Notes: generated by a model not told the origin, from the letters alone. A DNA stretch of 6,753 bases from an uncultured Selenomonas sp. (GCA_937915915.1 CALGGN010000395.1:1-6753), one strand, 5' to 3'; positions 1 through 5,538 are shown, counted from the first letter of the stretch. A program made the numbers and translations.

Positions 1-26
1 AGTTCAGACGTGTGCTCTTCCGATCT
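1..26. other. Illumina TruSeq adapter remnant (non-biological)
   Basis: The first 26 bases match, base for base, the 3' part of the standard Illumina read-2 adapter as I know it: they begin AGTTCAGACGTG and end GCTCTTCCGATCT. The final T is the T-overhang ligation base, so native DNA should begin at position 27. The sequence lies at the extreme end of the window, as expected for an untrimmed contig end. Read on the minus strand it adds a spurious IGRAHV tail and stop codon to the malate dehydrogenase gene. Confidence 0.97.
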
Positions 27-378
27 TGATGACGAAGATGGCGTCCGGCGAATACTTCAACGCCTGATCCACAACGCTCTTCACGATCTTGGCATTCGTG
101 CCGATGAGATCCTCACGGCTCATGCCCGGCTTGCGCGGAATACCGGAAGTAACCACGACCACCTGGGAACCTGCTGTTGCAGCATAATCGTTCGTGACGC
201 CCGTGACCGTCGTGTCGAAGTTCAGCATATGCGCGGTCTGCATGATATCCATTGCCTTGCCCTCGGATACGCCCTCCTTGATATCAATGAGAACGACCTC
301 GCTGGCGAATCCCTTCGTAGCAAGCACATTTGCCACGGTTGCACCAACATTGCCTGCACCAACAACTGTTACCTTCAT
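27..378 (-). CDS. mdh: Malate dehydrogenase, N-terminal fragment (3' end lost at contig end)
   Basis: Malate dehydrogenase interconverts malate and oxaloacetate with NAD(H) in the cytoplasm. The fragment has the Rossmann fold start with GAGNVGA at residues 7-13, the adenosine-ribose-binding acidic residue D32 in VVLIDI, and the mobile-loop substrate arginines R82 and R88 in IPRKPGMSRED. The RKPGM loop indicates malate rather than lactate dehydrogenase within this LDH-like family. Only residues 1-117 are native; the family is usually about 310-320 residues, so the catalytic histidine and the C-terminal domain are missing. The reading frame runs on into the adapter and stops at positions 4-6, which is an artefact and not a true stop. 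The ATG start is fixed by an AAGGAGG site at 387-393, 8 nt upstream. The gene has its own promoter and is separated from the rubredoxin gene by 126 nt. Confidence 0.93.
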
Positions 379-386
379 AAATATAG

Positions 387-393
387 CCTCCTT
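387..393 (-). promoter_or_regulatory. Ribosome binding site of mdh
   Basis: On the minus strand this is AAGGAGG, a full match to the anti-Shine-Dalgarno core, 8 nt before the ATG at 378-376. It decides the start codon. Confidence 0.9.
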
Positions 394-459
394 ATGATAT
401 AGACGGACGCGGAATGCGCCCTGTCCGAACTACCAACGACAACCCCAGACACCTGCTAA

Positions 460-488
460 ATTATAGCAAAAAAGTCTGAATAAATCAA
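460..488 (-). promoter_or_regulatory. Sigma-A-type promoter of mdh
   Basis: On the minus strand there is TTGATT (483-488) as -35, a 17-nt spacer, and a perfect TATAAT (460-465) as -10. Transcription should start near 453, giving a leader of roughly 75 nt before mdh. A small dyad, TGCTA-5-TAGCA (454-468), covers the -10, and outer CAGAC/GTCTG arms enclose it. No terminator is visible between the rubredoxin stop and this promoter, so some read-through from upstream is possible. Confidence 0.82.
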
Positions 489-504
489 TAGCATTTTGTA
501 TACA

Positions 505-663
505 CTATTGCGCCTCAAAGCTGTCCTTGCCAACGCCGCAAAGCGGGCAGACAAAATCCTCCGGCAAATCCGCAAACGGCACCCCGGGCGCCAGATCGTG
601 ATCCGCATCCCCTGCCGCCTCGTCATATACCCAACCGCAAACCGTGCAAACCCAAGTCTTCAT
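505..663 (-). CDS. Rubredoxin (52 aa)
   Basis: Rubredoxin is a small cytoplasmic one-electron carrier with a single iron bound by four cysteines. In anaerobes it commonly feeds electrons to rubrerythrin, superoxide reductase or oxygen-reducing flavoproteins. Reading the minus strand from the ATG at 663-661 gives 52 residues and a TAG stop. It starts MKTWVCTVCGWVYDE and ends with CPLCGVGKDSFEAQ. The metal ligands are C6 and C9 (CxxCG) and C39 and C42 (CPxCG). The aromatic residues W4, Y13, F30 and F49 and the PGVPF segment are typical, and the length matches the usual 50-55 residues. A GGGAGGG site at 672-678 sits 8 nt upstream. The neighbouring PHP and mdh genes name no obvious redox partner. 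All motifs are intact. Confidence 0.96.
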   Translation of the reverse strand: MKTWVCTVCGWVYDEAAGDADHDLAPGVPFADLPEDFVCPLCGVGKDSFEAQ

Positions 664-671
664 ATGAAAAG

Positions 672-678
672 CCCTCCC
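672..678 (-). promoter_or_regulatory. Ribosome binding site of the rubredoxin gene
   Basis: GGGAGGG on the minus strand, 8 nt before the ATG at 663-661. It supports this short gene as truly translated. Confidence 0.85.
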
Positions 679-710
679 AAAAGTTTACAGAATATTTATC
701 CGATATTGCT

Positions 711-739
711 ATTCTAGCATAGAATATGCCAAAAGTATA
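711..739 (-). promoter_or_regulatory. Probable extended -10 promoter of the rubredoxin gene, with overlapping dyad
   Basis: On the minus strand TGC-TAGAAT (719-711) is an extended -10 element. The -35 region at the usual 17-nt distance (TATACT, 734-739) is poor, which is common for extended -10 promoters. A perfect 7-bp inverted repeat with a 3-base centre, TATTCTA-GCA-TAGAATA (710-726), covers the -10. It partly overlaps a second palindrome, GCATA-GAA-TATGC (718-730 region). Neither is followed by a T-run, so an operator is more likely than a terminator. Confidence 0.55.
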
Positions 740-753
740 CACCTATCCAAAAT

Positions 754-1632
754 TTATTTCCGAGGCTTCAGGCATTTTTCCACATGGTCTGCGATGCGCT
801 CGAACAGCTCGTAGGAAATCATCAGGTGATCCTCCAAGCCCTTCCCGAGCTTCACCTCCGGCCGGTTTCCGCCGTGAAAATCCGTTCCTGCGGTCGCAAG
901 CAGACGGTATTCGTCGATCATATAGGCGGCAAATTCCGCATCCTCTTTCGTATAGTTCGGATACCAGCGCTCCATGCCGTCCAGTCCCATATCGTGCAGT
1001 TCCAAAATGGCCCGTTTCTGCTCCTCCCGCGTGAGTCCCTTCAGCCCAATCTGCTTATGATAATGCGCAAGGGAACTCACTCCGCCTGCCTCATGAATCA
1101 CAGGAAGCACGTCCTCGGTCGACACAACCGCATTGAGACCCAACGCCTGTACTGCGGGATTCAAATAATTGTCCCAGATGGGCTGCGCCCTGTCGTACAT
1201 ATGCAAAGAAACCATATAACGCATGATGGAATAGCGATCCAGTGGACGACCGAATCCGTAGGGCTCGACCTTCTCTACAGAGATGTCTATGCCTTGATTC
1301 CTCACATATTCCACAATTTCAGCGATCTTTGCCTCTTTATTGGCACGCAGCTTCCGATAAATCTGCTGAAATCCCGGATGCGCAGTGTCCATGCCCAAGC
1401 AGACGACGTGTATCTTCCTTCCATGGAAAAGAGACGTAAGCTCCATCCCCGGCAAGAATCCAAGGCCCCGTTTTTCTGCCTCGTCCCAAGTCTTTTCATC
1501 CCCATAAATGCAGTCATGATCGGTCAGCGCAAATGCCGAAAGGCCCTGTTCCTTCGCGTGTTCCGAGAGTTCTGACGGAGTCATGGTCCCGTCGGACGCA
1601 TCGGAATGCACATGCAAATCAGTATATTTCAT
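754..1632 (-). CDS. PHP-domain metal-dependent phosphoesterase (YciV/RNase AM-like, COG0613 type)
   Basis: This 292-residue cytoplasmic protein belongs to the PHP superfamily, whose members hydrolyse phosphoester bonds at a two- or three-metal centre. Its closest named relatives by motif are the YciV/TrpH proteins, which include the 5'-3' exoribonuclease RNase AM and AMP/3',5'-bisphosphonucleotide phosphatases; the substrate here is unknown. The motifs appear in order: DLHVHSDASDG with H7, H9 and D14, TDHD with D38 and H39, GMELTS with E64, H75, SLAHYH with H190 and H192, and GTDFHG with D251 and H253. The length fits the family. The usual GRPHxAR segment reads GRPLDR (128-133), so the histidine commonly found there is replaced by leucine. 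Its ATG overlaps the uvrC stop as ATGA, and an AAAGGAG site lies 5 nt upstream inside uvrC, so it is probably co-transcribed and translationally coupled with uvrC. No clear terminator follows the TAA stop. Confidence 0.88.
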   Translation of the reverse strand: MKYTDLHVHSDASDGTMTPSELSEHAKEQGLSAFALTDHDCIYGDEKTWDEAEKRGLGFLPGMELTSLFHGRKIHVVCLGMDTAHPGFQQIYRKLRANKEAKIAEIVEYVRNQGIDISVEKVEPYGFGRPLDRYSIMRYMVSLHMYDRAQPIWDNYLNPAVQALGLNAVVSTEDVLPVIHEAGGVSSLAHYHKQIGLKGLTREEQKRAILELHDMGLDGMERWYPNYTKEDAEFAAYMIDEYRLLATAGTDFHGGNRPEVKLGKGLEDHLMISYELFERIADHVEKCLKPRK

Positions 1633-3461
1633 AAAATCTCCTTTGCTGATCCAGTTCCCCAGCTTCGCTGCGCTGCAAAAAACTGGTAAACCGCTTCTGC
1701 CGCAGGAAGATTCATGCCCTCAACGGCGGCCAGTTCCTCCACGGAAGCCGCCTTGATCCGGTTCAGATTCCCGAAATGGCTCCAGAGCATTTTCCTGCGC
1801 TTCGGCCCGATGCCATCAATATGATCCAGCACCGAAACCAGATTCCGCTTCCCCCTGAGCTTTCGATGATAGGTAATCGCAAAGCGGTGCGCTTCGTCGC
1901 GGATGCGCTGGATCAGGTAAAGCGCCTGGCTGTGCCGCGGCAGGACTACAGGCTCGGAAGAGCCCTCCGTGAAAATCAGCTCGAACTGCTTCGCAAGCCC
2001 CACCACAGGAACCTTCAGGTGCCCTGCCCCCCGGATGATCTCAAGCGCCGAGGAAAGCTGGCCCTTGCCGCCGTCAATGACAATCAAATCAGGAAGCTCT
2101 TCCTCCGTGAGTTTCCCGTAGCGTCTCATCGTCACTTCGCGCATGGATTTGAAATCATCCGGCTTGCCCTCCGCACTTCGGATCTTGAAGCGCCGATAAT
2201 CCGATTTCTTGGGCAGCCCGCCCTCAAACACCACCATGGAGGCAACGGTCTCCGAGCCTTGGTTGTGGGAAATATCGAAGCACTCCATGCGGTTTGGAAG
2301 CTCCCTCAATCCTAGGTAACGGCCGAGCTCTTCCACAGCCCCAAGTGTCTGCGCATTGGACTGTTTGACGCGCTCTGCCTCGTCCCGCAGATACTTCTCT
2401 GCGTTCCCTTCCGCCATTTTCACAATATCCCGCTTGCTCCCGCGCTGCGGCACGAAAATCTGCACCCTGCTGCCCTTCTTCTCCGAAAGCCATTCGGACA
2501 GGAGCGCCGTCTCCTCCAGTTCCATCGGGAGCAGTACTTCGCGTGGGACAAAAGCCGCCTGATGATAGTACTGCTGCAGAAACGCCGTTAACAGCGCTTC
2601 ATCGGACTCTTCCTCGCTGCCCTGCAGCAGAAAATGTTCCCTTCCAAGCATCTTGCCAGCACGGACGAAAAAAATCTGCACACAGACACCGATATCCGAA
2701 CGCGCCATGCCGATCGCATCCTGATCCCCTGCCCCGGTCACGATATTCTGCTTCTCCGCAACACGGCGCACCGCCGCAAGCTGATCGCGCAGCCTTGCCG
2801 CAAGCTCAAAGTTATAGGATTCCGCTGCAGCCTGCATCCTTGCGGAAAGCTCCCGTTCCACATCCTCTGTGCGACCCTCCAGAAAGAGCAGCACAGCGCG
2901 GATCATCGCATCATATTCTTCCCTGTCCGCATTTCCGGTACAGGGCGCAATGCACCGCTTGATATGATATTCCAAGCAGGGCCGCTCGCCCATCTGGCGA
3001 CAGCTTCGGATGGGAAACAATCTGCGCAGTAGTTTCAGGCTTTCGTGCACAGCCGTCGCATTCGTATAAGGACCGAAATAGCGTGCGCCATCCTTCAAAA
3101 TGCGCCTCGTCACGAACACCCGCGGGAATTCTTCCTGCAAAGTGACCTTCACATAGGGATAGCTCTTATCATCCTTGAGGCTGATATTATAGCGTGGACG
3201 ATGCTTCTTGATAAGATTGCATTCGAGAATGAGCGCCTCCACCTCAGAGCCTGTCATGATGGTCTCGAAATCCGCGATTTTCTCCACCATGGCGCGCACC
3301 TTCGGCGTATGTCCCTTATTGCGCTGGAAATACTGCCGCACACGGTTCTTCAGCACGACTGCCTTTCCCACGTAAATGATTTTCCCACGGGCATCCTTCA
3401 TGAGATATACCCCTGGGGAATCCGGCAGCAGCTTCAGCTTTTCCTCCACGAGCTCCGTCAT
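1629..3461 (-). CDS. uvrC: Excinuclease ABC subunit C (UvrC)
   Basis: UvrC makes both incisions around a lesion in nucleotide excision repair, acting on the UvrB-DNA complex. In the 610-residue form, the N-terminal GIY-YIG nuclease carries GVYLM (17-21) and IIYVGKA (28-34). Four cysteines at about 154, 162, 170 and 174 match those reported to hold a 4Fe-4S cluster in E. coli UvrC. A UVR domain for UvrB binding lies at about 183-228. The C-terminal RNase H-like nuclease has FDIS (D396), VIDGGKGQ (D463) and TYHRK (H532). A helix-hairpin-helix pair (DHIDGIGPKRR onward) ends the protein. Length and motifs are normal and no catalytic residue is missing. I chose the ATG at 3461 because GGGAGGTGA (3466-3474) sits 7 nt upstream; the GTG five codons earlier overlaps that site. 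The exported-protein gene ends 30 nt upstream and the PHP gene overlaps downstream by 4 nt. Confidence 0.97.
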   Translation of the reverse strand: MTELVEEKLKLLPDSPGVYLMKDARGKIIYVGKAVVLKNRVRQYFQRNKGHTPKVRAMVEKIADFETIMTGSEVEALILECNLIKKHRPRYNISLKDDKSYPYVKVTLQEEFPRVFVTRRILKDGARYFGPYTNATAVHESLKLLRRLFPIRSCRQMGERPCLEYHIKRCIAPCTGNADREEYDAMIRAVLLFLEGRTEDVERELSARMQAAAESYNFELAARLRDQLAAVRRVAEKQNIVTGAGDQDAIGMARSDIGVCVQIFFVRAGKMLGREHFLLQGSEEESDEALLTAFLQQYYHQAAFVPREVLLPMELEETALLSEWLSEKKGSRVQIFVPQRGSKRDIVKMAEGNAEKYLRDEAERVKQSNAQTLGAVEELGRYLGLRELPNRMECFDISHNQGSETVASMVVFEGGLPKKSDYRRFKIRSAEGKPDDFKSMREVTMRRYGKLTEEELPDLIVIDGGKGQLSSALEIIRGAGHLKVPVVGLAKQFELIFTEGSSEPVVLPRHSQALYLIQRIRDEAHRFAITYHRKLRGKRNLVSVLDHIDGIGPKRRKMLWSHFGNLNRIKAASVEELAAVEGMNLPAAEAVYQFFAAQRSWGTGSAKEIL

Positions 3462-3465
3462 GGTC

Positions 3466-3474
3466 TCACCTCCC
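3466..3474 (-). promoter_or_regulatory. Ribosome binding site deciding the uvrC start
   Basis: GGGAGGTGA on the minus strand, with GGAGG 7 nt before the ATG at 3461-3459. The alternative in-frame GTG at 3476-3474 overlaps this site and would put it inside the coding sequence. Confidence 0.85.
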
Positions 3475-3491
3475 ACGCCTGCGCGGGATTC

Positions 3492-4121
3492 CTATTGATT
3501 CAACCGGCGTACGCCGAACCATTGCTTCTCCTCATCCCAGAAAAAAGAAGCGCGGAAATCCACCACCGTGTCCTTTTGATATCCCAGCAGCGCACCTTTT
3601 CTTGCTTTTGGGTAGGAGCCTGTAAGCACCAGATTGCCATTGTCGTAGAACTTGCTGCTCAAGCGGTGACGACCGTCCGATTTGTAGCCGATGCCCGTAA
3701 GGCTCTTCATCGTCACGAACTTGACATATTTCCCATCCTTCCAGCCCACGATCCAATAGCCGCAGTTATGCATTTCCTCGCCGCCCTTTGCGATGACTTC
3801 CCAAAGGTGCTGGTCGGGATCCGTGGTATAGATGTCCTTGATCTCAAAGTCCAGATTCCCGTCCACAATCCGATCCGGCACAAACGTCAGATAGGTCTTC
3901 TGCTTCGACTGATTCATCAGATATGCCACGCGTTTTTCCTTGTTGTAGACAAAGCTGAGCAGTTCGCCGTTCGCGGCACTCGAATGAATCTCCGGATAAG
4001 TCTCCGCTATGGAGCGGCTGTCCCCCACCTCAACAATGGAAAACGCTTCTGTCGCGACTGCCGGAAACAGAACACTTCCTCCCATCAGAATCCCAATCAA
4101 TAATCCCTGTAAAATACGCAT
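3492..4121 (-). CDS. Exported protein of unknown function
   Basis: I do not recognise this 209-residue protein. Residues 1-26 form a clear Sec signal peptide: a basic MR start, a hydrophobic core (LLIGILMGGSVLF) and candidate signal peptidase I sites after AVA (23) or TEA (26). There is no lipobox cysteine. The mature part has no internal membrane segment, one cysteine (C120) and many aromatic residues. Short strand-like repeats such as YWIVGWKDGKYVKF and FFWDEEKQWFGVRRL suggest a beta-rich secreted or periplasmic domain. The ATG at 4121-4119 is preceded at 5 nt by AAAAGGGGG (4127-4135). A longer in-frame reading from 4259 would translate the tRNA-Leu gene and is wrong. The gene ends 30 nt before uvrC and probably shares its transcript, although nothing in the protein suggests DNA repair. 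No separate promoter is visible. Confidence 0.8.
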   Translation of the reverse strand: MRILQGLLIGILMGGSVLFPAVATEAFSIVEVGDSRSIAETYPEIHSSAANGELLSFVYNKEKRVAYLMNQSKQKTYLTFVPDRIVDGNLDFEIKDIYTTDPDQHLWEVIAKGGEEMHNCGYWIVGWKDGKYVKFVTMKSLTGIGYKSDGRHRLSSKFYDNGNLVLTGSYPKARKGALLGYQKDTVVDFRASFFWDEEKQWFGVRRLNQ

Positions 4122-4126
4122 AAGAT

Positions 4127-4135
4127 CCCCCTTTT
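4127..4135 (-). promoter_or_regulatory. Ribosome binding site of the exported-protein gene, abutting the tRNA terminator
   Basis: AAAAGGGGG on the minus strand, 5 nt before the ATG. It begins only 2 nt after the T-run of the upstream terminator. CCTTTT (4144-4139), formed from the end of the terminator stem plus its T-run, can pair with AAAAGG (4135-4130) across a 3-nt loop, so a read-through transcript could hide this site. Confidence 0.7.
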
Positions 4136-4137
4136 GC

Positions 4138-4160
4138 AAAAAGGCGCCCCGAAGGGCGCC
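4138..4160 (-). terminator. Rho-independent terminator after tRNA-Leu
   Basis: On the minus strand a perfect 7-bp GC stem (GGCGCCC/GGGCGCC) is closed by a stable C(UUCG)G tetraloop and followed directly by TTTTT. It begins 10 nt after the CCA end of the tRNA, so it clearly ends the tRNA transcript. The opposite orientation has no T-run after the stem. Confidence 0.93.
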
Positions 4161-4170
4161 ACTCATTTCC

Positions 4171-4254
4171 TGGTGCGGATGAAGGGACTTGAACCCATAC
4201 GCCTTGCGGCACTGGATCCTAAATCCAGCGCGTCTGCCATTCCGCCACATCCGC
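4171..4254 (-). tRNA. tRNA-Leu (anticodon UAG)
   Basis: This is an 84-nt class II tRNA with the CCA encoded. The acceptor stem is GCGGATG/CATCCGC, and the D arm contains GAATGGCAGA. The anticodon stem CTGGA/TCCAG encloses TTTAGGA, placing TAG at 4221-4219. The variable arm is GCC-GCAA-GGC and the T loop is TTCAAGT. UAG reads CUA and, by wobble, other CUN leucine codons. One oddity is the T stem ATGGG/CCCTT, which has a U-U mismatch (4197/4183) where other bacterial tRNA-Leu(UAG) genes that I recall have a pair or a G-U wobble. The gene has its own promoter about 12 nt upstream and its own terminator downstream. Confidence 0.97.
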
Positions 4255-4265
4255 GACACATGTGT

Positions 4266-4295
4266 AGTTTAGCACAAATCAATGCGCCTCGTCAA
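4266..4295 (-). promoter_or_regulatory. Sigma-A-type promoter of tRNA-Leu
   Basis: On the minus strand there is TTGACG (4290-4295) as -35, an 18-nt spacer ending in TGC (extended -10), and TAAACT (4266-4271) as -10. Transcription should start near 4259, only a few bases before the mature 5' end of the tRNA at 4254, as is usual for stable RNA genes. The rest of the gap up to the carboxypeptidase stop (4296-4367) holds only an imperfect hairpin. Confidence 0.85.
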
Positions 4296-4367
4296 TGAAA
4301 TCAGAGACTTTCAGCCTATTTTATGTATTCCTGTGTTCATCTTCTGATGGAAATTAATGTCAGATGT

Positions 4368-5516
4368 TCATAGAAAACCGGTAAACAGCCCAATCAGATA
4401 GGACAGGATACTGAAGCCCTGCTTGACGGATTCCCTTGCCACAACGGGAACGCTTGCCACGGGCTTGCCATCGTATTTCAGGACAAGCTCCCCCACCTTG
4501 TCCCCCTTCTCGATTCCCGCATCCACAATCATCGGAAGATCATATACCACGGTATAGTGAGACGCCTGTTCGCCGTGCAGCAGGGGATAATCGACATCCT
4601 CCTCAAGACCGACAGCAATCCTTGCCTTCACGCCTCCGCGTACCCAGACGGTCTTCTCCACGCGGTCTTTGTTGATGCCCCTGCGCATGCTCACATTCTC
4701 GAAGCCATAGTCCAGCAGTTTTCGCGCATCCTCAAAGCGCACATTCACATCCGGCGAATGCATGACGATGGCGATGAGCTCCACCGCTCCCCGTTTGGCG
4801 GAAGCCGCGAGACAGCCGCCCGCTGCTTCGGTCCATCCGGTCTTGATTCCGTTGATGCCCTCATAGGTCTTCAGCAGTTTGTTGCTGTTCTCCGCCTCGT
4901 GCCATCTGCCCGTCGGCGACGACCAATAGATCGTGCGGCGCCTTTCGCTCACGATTTCCCGAAACTCTCTGTTCTTCATGCAATAGGCCGCGATTTTTGC
5001 CATGTCCCTTGCCGTGGAATAATGCCCATCATTCGGCAATCCGTGCGGATTCGTGAAATGCGTATGCTCACAGCCGATCTCCCTTGCCTTCTCATTCATT
5101 GCCTCGGCGAACAGCGGAACCGTGCCTGACATTCCCTGCGCCAGAACCACGGCCGCGCCATTATCGGAAACGAGCATCATGCCGTGAAGCAGCTGCTCCG
5201 CTTCCATCTGCTCCGCAGGCTGCAAGGCAAGCTCCGAATCCGCTGTCGCAGACGCAAAGGGACTGACCGTAAGCAGCTTATGCGGCGCAAGCCTCTCGAT
5301 GCCCAGAATACAAGTCATCATCTTGGTCATGCTGGCAGGAGGCCGCACCACGTCCGGATTCTTCTCATAGACCACTCGGCCCGTGCTCGCCTCGACCAGA
5401 ATTGCAGAATCCGCCTGAATCAAAGGCTCCTCCGCAAAAGCTCGTTCCGCCGATAGGAATAAAAACAAAATACCGAGCAGAAAAAGAAACACACTCTGCC
5501 GTCGTTCCACACGCAA
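4368..5516 (-). CDS. D-alanyl-D-alanine carboxypeptidase (low-molecular-weight PBP, serine peptidase family S11)
   Basis: This class of enzyme removes the terminal D-Ala from peptidoglycan pentapeptides outside the cytoplasmic membrane, limiting cross-linking. The 382-residue protein starts with a signal peptide (residues 1-28, cleavage after AFA). The penicillin-binding signature is complete: S62-x-x-K65 in SMTK with the acyl-accepting serine, S117-D-N119, and K225-T-G227. A beta-rich C-terminal domain (about 275-360) follows. The last 20 residues (SVKQGFSILSYLIGLFTGFL) look like the amphipathic membrane anchor of DacA/DacF-type enzymes. The start is a TTG at 5516-5514, 5 nt after GAAAGG, with an in-frame stop directly upstream. 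A GTG two codons later is an alternative. It lies 22 nt after radA and is probably co-transcribed with it. DacA, DacB and DacF types cannot be told apart here. Confidence 0.93.
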   Translation of the reverse strand: MRVERRQSVFLFLLGILFLFLSAERAFAEEPLIQADSAILVEASTGRVVYEKNPDVVRPPASMTKMMTCILGIERLAPHKLLTVSPFASATADSELALQPAEQMEAEQLLHGMMLVSDNGAAVVLAQGMSGTVPLFAEAMNEKAREIGCEHTHFTNPHGLPNDGHYSTARDMAKIAAYCMKNREFREIVSERRRTIYWSSPTGRWHEAENSNKLLKTYEGINGIKTGWTEAAGGCLAASAKRGAVELIAIVMHSPDVNVRFEDARKLLDYGFENVSMRRGINKDRVEKTVWVRGGVKARIAVGLEEDVDYPLLHGEQASHYTVVYDLPMIVDAGIEKGDKVGELVLKYDGKPVASVPVVARESVKQGFSILSYLIGLFTGFL

Positions 5517-5521
5517 TCAAA

Positions 5522-5527
5522 CCTTTC
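5522..5527 (-). promoter_or_regulatory. Ribosome binding site of the carboxypeptidase gene
   Basis: GAAAGG on the minus strand, 5 nt before the TTG at 5516-5514 and 11 nt before the alternative GTG at 5510-5508. An in-frame TGA at 5519-5517 rules out any start further upstream. The spacing favours TTG. Confidence 0.6.
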
Positions 5528-5538
5528 AAATCATCCTG

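Noticed and set aside
10..402. 130-residue plus-strand frame beginning MCSSDL
   Set aside because: Its start is in the Illumina adapter (MCSSDL is an adapter translation) and the rest is antisense to mdh.
404..425. GGAC...GTCC inverted repeat in the mdh leader as a riboswitch or attenuator
   Set aside because: The stem is short with a 3-base bulge, no alternative structure or terminator is present, and no known riboswitch consensus is visible in the roughly 75-nt leader.
496..717. 73-residue plus-strand frame
   Set aside because: It is antisense to the rubredoxin gene, which has all four iron ligands, a ribosome site and the correct family length.
784..1575. 263-residue open frame on the plus strand
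   Set aside because: It lies wholly antisense to the PHP-domain gene, whose metal-ligand motifs are intact. The plus-strand translation has no recognisable motif.
3045..4103. 352-residue open frame on the plus strand
   Set aside because: It is antisense to the 5' end of uvrC and most of the exported-protein gene, both strongly supported. Its composition (rich in H, R, L, I) is typical of a mirrored frame, and it shows no ribosome site or domain.
3492..4259. 255-residue version of the exported protein starting at 4259
   Set aside because: Its first 30 or so residues are translated tRNA-Leu and the next 15 are translated terminator. The ATG at 4121 has a ribosome site and gives a clean signal peptide. 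The intermediate ATG at 4166 would also translate the terminator hairpin.
4338..4366. Imperfect hairpin just after the carboxypeptidase stop as a terminator
   Set aside because: The 7-bp stem has a bulged A, a 12-nt loop and no T-run afterwards, so it is not a convincing intrinsic terminator.
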